From contig CM021322.1 in NCBI GenBank assembly GCA_010645155.1, positions 1,594,619-1,658,618 of the forward strand: 64,000 nt of DNA, written 5' to 3'. This DNA is from Tigriopus japonicus (Eukaryota; Arthropoda; Copepoda; Harpacticoida; Harpacticidae). Of this stretch, positions 59,943 through 64,000 are shown in pieces. The translations under genes and the position numbers were made by a program. The notes below the pieces were generated by a model. It was not told the origin of the DNA and did not search any database. It was given only the letters and a program-made list of their open reading frames with translations. How positions within the stretch are numbered: position 1 is the first letter of the stretch; each line of letters starts with the position of its first letter.

Positions 59943-61631
59943 TGGGTCGCATGTTAACGCATCTAATTCATGGTGTTTAGTATACTATAATTGCGCTTGA
60001 GTATACTCTAATTCTAGTTTGGTCGTAACATGCGGAATAATTGAACAAACCTCAAGATAAGTATACTCTTCCGGCAGAGATATTTTTAAGTATACTCTAA
60101 GGGCACGAGTGCACCTTTGTGTTGCACTCGCGCTCTTTAGATTAGAGGCTGTGCCTCAGTGCGCCCATTTCAGCGAGGGTGAAATAAGCCTAAGTTAACC
60201 TTATCTGCTACATTCTGCGTTGAGAAAAGCTGTCTGACCATAAAAAAACTGTTTGTGTGGAAACACTGGGCCTGTGTTGTTAAACACAAGTTTAAACAGT
60301 TAAACTTCAAGCCCATTTACTATACAAATGCCTTCGGACTCGTTCAAAATCGAACTGAAAGTCGATTTCTCAAAGATTTTCAAGTCTAACTGAATCCAAT
60401 TCAACTTTAAGCGGGAACTCTTGAAGAAAACGACGAGAGGAACGATTTGATCATCTTCCAACGTGCTCGGAAACATCAAAAAGTGCGTCAATCAGACAAA
60501 TGAATGAGCCGTCCTTCAACACCACCACCCCCGGATACAACGAACCAATGGATGGGTATGGAATCAATAGAAAATTGTGAATAAAAGACACAAGACAGAA
60601 TAAGAGACATCGACTCCGCTTGCAAATCCATCCCTCATCACTCAATGGCCACACCTACCAATGGACTTGTCCACGGATCAACCAACTACGCAAAAGCATA
60701 AAAGAAAAAAACTTCAACGGGAATAATAAGCCGCGCTCATGAAGGCCCTGCCAAAATTGCCCATCTTCAACCCAAGAACCCACAACGCTCCTATGTTATC
60801 AAGAACGTCATTTCAGTCCATGTGTTCGAGACACTACTGTTTTTTCGATTTGAAATTGATGCCAAAAAATCGGATAGATAAGCCGCTTCAAGGAAAATAG
60901 GATTTGGTCTAAACATTCTCAAGAGTTCATGGAAGCATAACTAGAACGACCAAACGGATTGGATCGTGTCCCGGACTTTCTCTACAATTATCACTTTTAA
61001 TTCAAAAGATGCTCCAATATGTTCATTTGTGTTATTCTCCTAACGAGTAATTAAGATGCAAGTTTTCGCCACGGAAACGAAAAAAGACATTGAAAGAATA
61101 AATGCTGCTGTTTCAAAAACATTTTCGAGGAAATTTCAATACCAATAGAACTATGGATTACGCCTTTTGTATCCTTTAATTCTGAAAGCTCCGAGGACAT
61201 CTTGTTTTTTTCGGGACCTCTCGATACCTATTTTCTTATGACATACTATTTGTTTAGTGTATTTGAGCCACAAATGACAAATTGTCTTCAATTTTGAAAA
61301 CTAGGAAAGAACTAGGTCCACCATTTATGTTTTATCATTATCAATAATTGCAAATACTGTACCAATGAAATTCAGTTCGGCTTTGAAATATCTGTCACAG
61401 AAACCCTCCTTGCCCCCGTTTTGGCATAAAAAAGCGTATCAAATCTATCTTTGGTCTCGCAAAGCTATCCTCTACTTTGAAATTGCATGGGCAAATTGTG
61501 TGAGTACACAACAATTGCTATACTCATCGGTTTTTTTCACGTTAAGTATACTTGAGGTCAGCTATGTAGTAAGACCAGAGTTGAGTATACTATAAAACAA
61601 ATCGATCTTATGTGCGTTAACATGCGACCCA
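59943..61631. mobile_element. 1.7-kb inverted-repeat element with internal AGTATACT motifs
   Basis: TGGGTCGCATGTTAACGCA at 59943-59961 is repeated in inverse at 61613-61631. The palindrome AGTATAC(T) follows several times just inside both ends (about 59980-60095 and 61540-61590). No target duplication is evident. The interior has minus-strand frames at 60300-60654 that are protein-like but not recognised, and no transposase. It is a non-autonomous DNA element of unknown class. Confidence 0.6.
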
Positions 61632-63075
61632 TTGTTATTGGATCCAAAAGCGTTGTTGAACCACGTAGATCCATCAAACGAACCAAAGTAACTTTTGCTC
61701 CATTGCTCAAGTTTAAAAACAAATCAAATGAAAAATTTAAACTTTCTGTATAAGAATTGACAAACATGGCACGTTTCTGCTTTTTTTGTGTTAAGGTATT
61801 TTTTTTACTTATCAACAGCGTTGTTTTACAAGCAAGAGTAACCTCTGAAGAATCAGCAAACCTGTGATGCTGATTTGATGCTGATTTGTAATTGAAAATG
61901 CTTGAAAATTTTCAATTACAAATTTCACTTATATTTTCATCTAGAAAATGAAATCTGGGACCAACATGTCTCAAATTTTCCTGTCTTTCCAAACTTATTT
62001 ACTATTTAAGTTGATGCACACAAAGTCGACAAGTTTTTGACACTCCTTAGACATTATTTTACTTAAAGAGAAATGTTTTCTAGTTGCGTTTGAAGAAAAA
62101 CTGTAGTAATTGAAAATGTAATTTAATAAAATGTAAAAAAAATGTAAAAAAAAGGAAATGTACTATCTTGTTAATAGTAATTGTTAAATTAATTACAATT
62201 GAAAATTAATATAAAAAAAGTAATTGCAATTAGATTTAATTGCTTTTGAGACCAAAGTAATTGCATTTGTCAGTAAGCACGTCTCAAAAGTGATAGGCAC
62301 TAATCCATAGAATTAAATTTCGTGCAACATCCCAACCAAGAGTATTTTTTTCCATACAGTAAATAAAGGTATGTAAAAGTTCAATAGCTTTTATGGTTTA
62401 GTTTGAACATAATAAAAATATCATCATTTTAATTATGCTTGAGTTTAGCCTCAATCTGTAGATCGAAATATCTGATCCTTACTGAAACAAAGTATGCTGG
62501 GTGGAGGTTATCTGGACTGCACTTTTGTATCCTTAGCGTCTTACACTGTTTAATGGCATCATCGGTATTCCAGAGTTTCAAGGCCGGATATTCTGTTGGA
62601 AACTAAATTTTTGGATCTCTGAACAGGCCGGCATTACGAGAGCAAGGGATTTTAAGTCATTGAGTATCATCCCATTGAGGATCAACAATTTTCATGATTA
62701 CGACAAGCACAACATAGCAGAAGAACGTAGAGGATATTTTGAAATTGGGCAATGTGATGTTCCTCTTGGTTGAGAAAATGTCCTTTGAGTTAAGAATATT
62801 GATCGGCATTGAATCCATTGTTTTTTGTTCTAGGATTGAAGTTTTGGCAGATGAGGCCACAAAAATACCTTTGAAATATTGGGAATGGTTGCCAAAATAC
62901 TGCTCCTCCAAACGAAAAACCTTTCTCAAATGAAAGGGTTCGTGAAACGAAAGTATGACTAAAGTATAATGTCGAATATTCAAATCAAAAGCCTGTAAGA
63001 AATGGAATTACCTACACAAATATGATTGCAGAGCTTACATAAATTTATTGACCATGTAAACTTCGTTTATTGCTG
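61632..63075. other. Intergenic spacer, no supported gene
   Basis: Very AT-rich with runs such as AATTGAAAAT and poly-A. The short frame at 62657-62983 (minus) has no recognised motif. Confidence 0.5.
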
Positions 63076-64000
63076 TCAAATTTTCTGTATAACAATATCA
63101 AAAACCGGGCAATATCTTGATACAACTCTGAGAAATGTTTTAAACCCAGATTTAAATGATTTCTCTTTACAAATGAATAGCATTGGGATGACAACAGCGC
63201 CAATGAAGGGTAAAAGGAACAAGGCCAATATCATGACAAAAGACATACATGGCGAGTTCCAGCGCAGGTCGAGATGACAGTTCTTAAAAATGATTTCTGG
63301 AACTCCACCAACAATCAAAATGATGATTGAAACTTCCGTGGTGGTAATTGAGTCCGTTACAAGAAGACGATTTGAGGTGTAGCCTTGAAAAAAATGAGGC
63401 GATATTTTTGACCCTCTCATTTTTTTTGCCTTCATTCTCGCCATAACGTGGGTCAGAATCAGTAAGCAAAGCAGGAAAAACCCAGCCACATCCTTCAAGG
63501 CCGATATCCTTTCTTCGCGCTTCTCGGAAGCCACGCCCAAACAAAGGAAATATCTTGTCGTGTGACCTTCGTTCAAAACGAGCTCAGCTCCAAGGTGAAG
63601 GAAGGTAAAGTAAACATTTAGCAAAGAAAGGAATGTCACCATGAAGTCGTCGTTGACCATACCCATATTTTTCCACACCATGCAATATAGAAGTCTCATC
63701 CCCACAGCCTCTATTGCAAAGAGGACATTGCCAAATTGCTTTAGTCCATGCCACAGAGATAAGACATAACACACTTGTTCTGGAAATGGTCCCCAATAGA
63801 TCCGAATCACCACACTTGTTAAGGCAAAGTTATTGTTGAGCAGGTCAATCATGAGAAAGCGGCTGTACAGTAACCTGACCAAAGTCCGATATTGGTCGTT
63901 GTACACTCCGAATATTGTTCCAATCACAAGAAAATTGCCTACGGTTACTATTCCAAGCCACAGAATAGTTCCAGTGGCCACTACCAGAGGTGTGACAAAT
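63076..64000 (-). CDS. Seven-transmembrane receptor-like protein, paralogue (5' partial)
   Basis: The frame is open from the window edge to TGA 63076-63078, so the start codon lies beyond 64000; the GTG at 63981 is not a credible start. It aligns along its whole length with the protein at 57056-58039, roughly half identical by eye: GNFLVIG, LLYSRFLM-D-LNNNFALT, RIYWGPF, NDDFMVTF, RYF-CLG, LALFLLPFIG-VVIP. The same two cysteines flank TM3 and the second outer loop, and DRY is again absent. The third inner loop is longer and basic (RMKAKKMRG...). Same orientation and ~5 kb separation indicate tandem duplication; the space between is now filled by two transposons. Confidence 0.7.
   Translation of the reverse strand, partial: FVTPLVVATGTILWLGIVTVGNFLVIGTIFGVYNDQYRTLVRLLYSRFLMIDLLNNNFALTSVVIRIYWGPFPEQVCYVLSLWHGLKQFGNVLFAIEAVGMRLLYCMVWKNMGMVNDDFMVTFLSLLNVYFTFLHLGAELVLNEGHTTRYFLCLGVASEKREERISALKDVAGFFLLCLLILTHVMARMKAKKMRGSKISPHFFQGYTSNRLLVTDSITTTEVSIIILIVGGVPEIIFKNCHLDLRWNSPCMSFVMILALFLLPFIGAVVIPMLFICKEKSFKSGFKTFLRVVSRYCPVFDIVIQKI

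Overview
The window is nuclear DNA of an animal. It contains bilaterian gene families (the actin nucleator Spire and a Sam68/KHDRBS-type STAR RNA-binding protein), genes split by spliceosomal introns (GT-AG plus two GC-AG), AT-rich spacers and many decayed transposons. An arthropod, possibly a copepod crustacean, is my best guess. That is a weak inference from the style of the proteins and retroelements, not something the sequence proves.

Layout. 312-5785 (+): the 3' seven exons of spire, from the C-terminal part of the KIND domain through WH2 repeats, Spir-box and FYVE-like zinc domain to the stop codon. About 6.4-19.1 kb is a transposon graveyard: a LINE tail, a gag relic, a 1.67 kb element with 250-bp inverted arms, a nested pair of hAT-like elements (the inner one with a perfect 8-bp target duplication), a 511-bp MITE, and a gypsy-type retroelement on the minus strand. 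The gypsy relic has gag fused directly to integrase, and its gag is interrupted by a foldback-like element with arms made of ~15-bp tandem repeats.

20888-23236 (+): a complete five-exon gene for a secreted DUF2891-family protein. From memory this family is essentially bacterial, so it is a candidate horizontal transfer and one of the most interesting items here. 26120-55886 (+): a KHDRBS/STAR gene whose six coding exons join in frame to 500 codons across a 25.6 kb first coding intron. That intron holds a trinucleotide microsatellite, an assembly gap with duplicated flanks, a broken intronless iduronate-2-sulfatase-like pseudogene (39240-40793, +), an intact single-exon eight-finger C2H2 zinc-finger gene on the opposite strand (47159-48973, -), and a LINE fragment.

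57056-58039 (-) and 63076 to the window end (-) are two paralogous seven-transmembrane proteins that I cannot assign to a named GPCR family. They are separated by a dead DD37D mariner copy (58421-59706, complete inverted repeats and TA duplication) and a 1.7 kb inverted-repeat element (59943-61631).

No rRNA, tRNA, CRISPR array or operon was seen. The genes do not form a common pathway: Spire acts in actin/vesicle transport, the STAR protein in RNA processing, the zinc-finger protein probably in transcription, and the 7TM proteins probably in reception.
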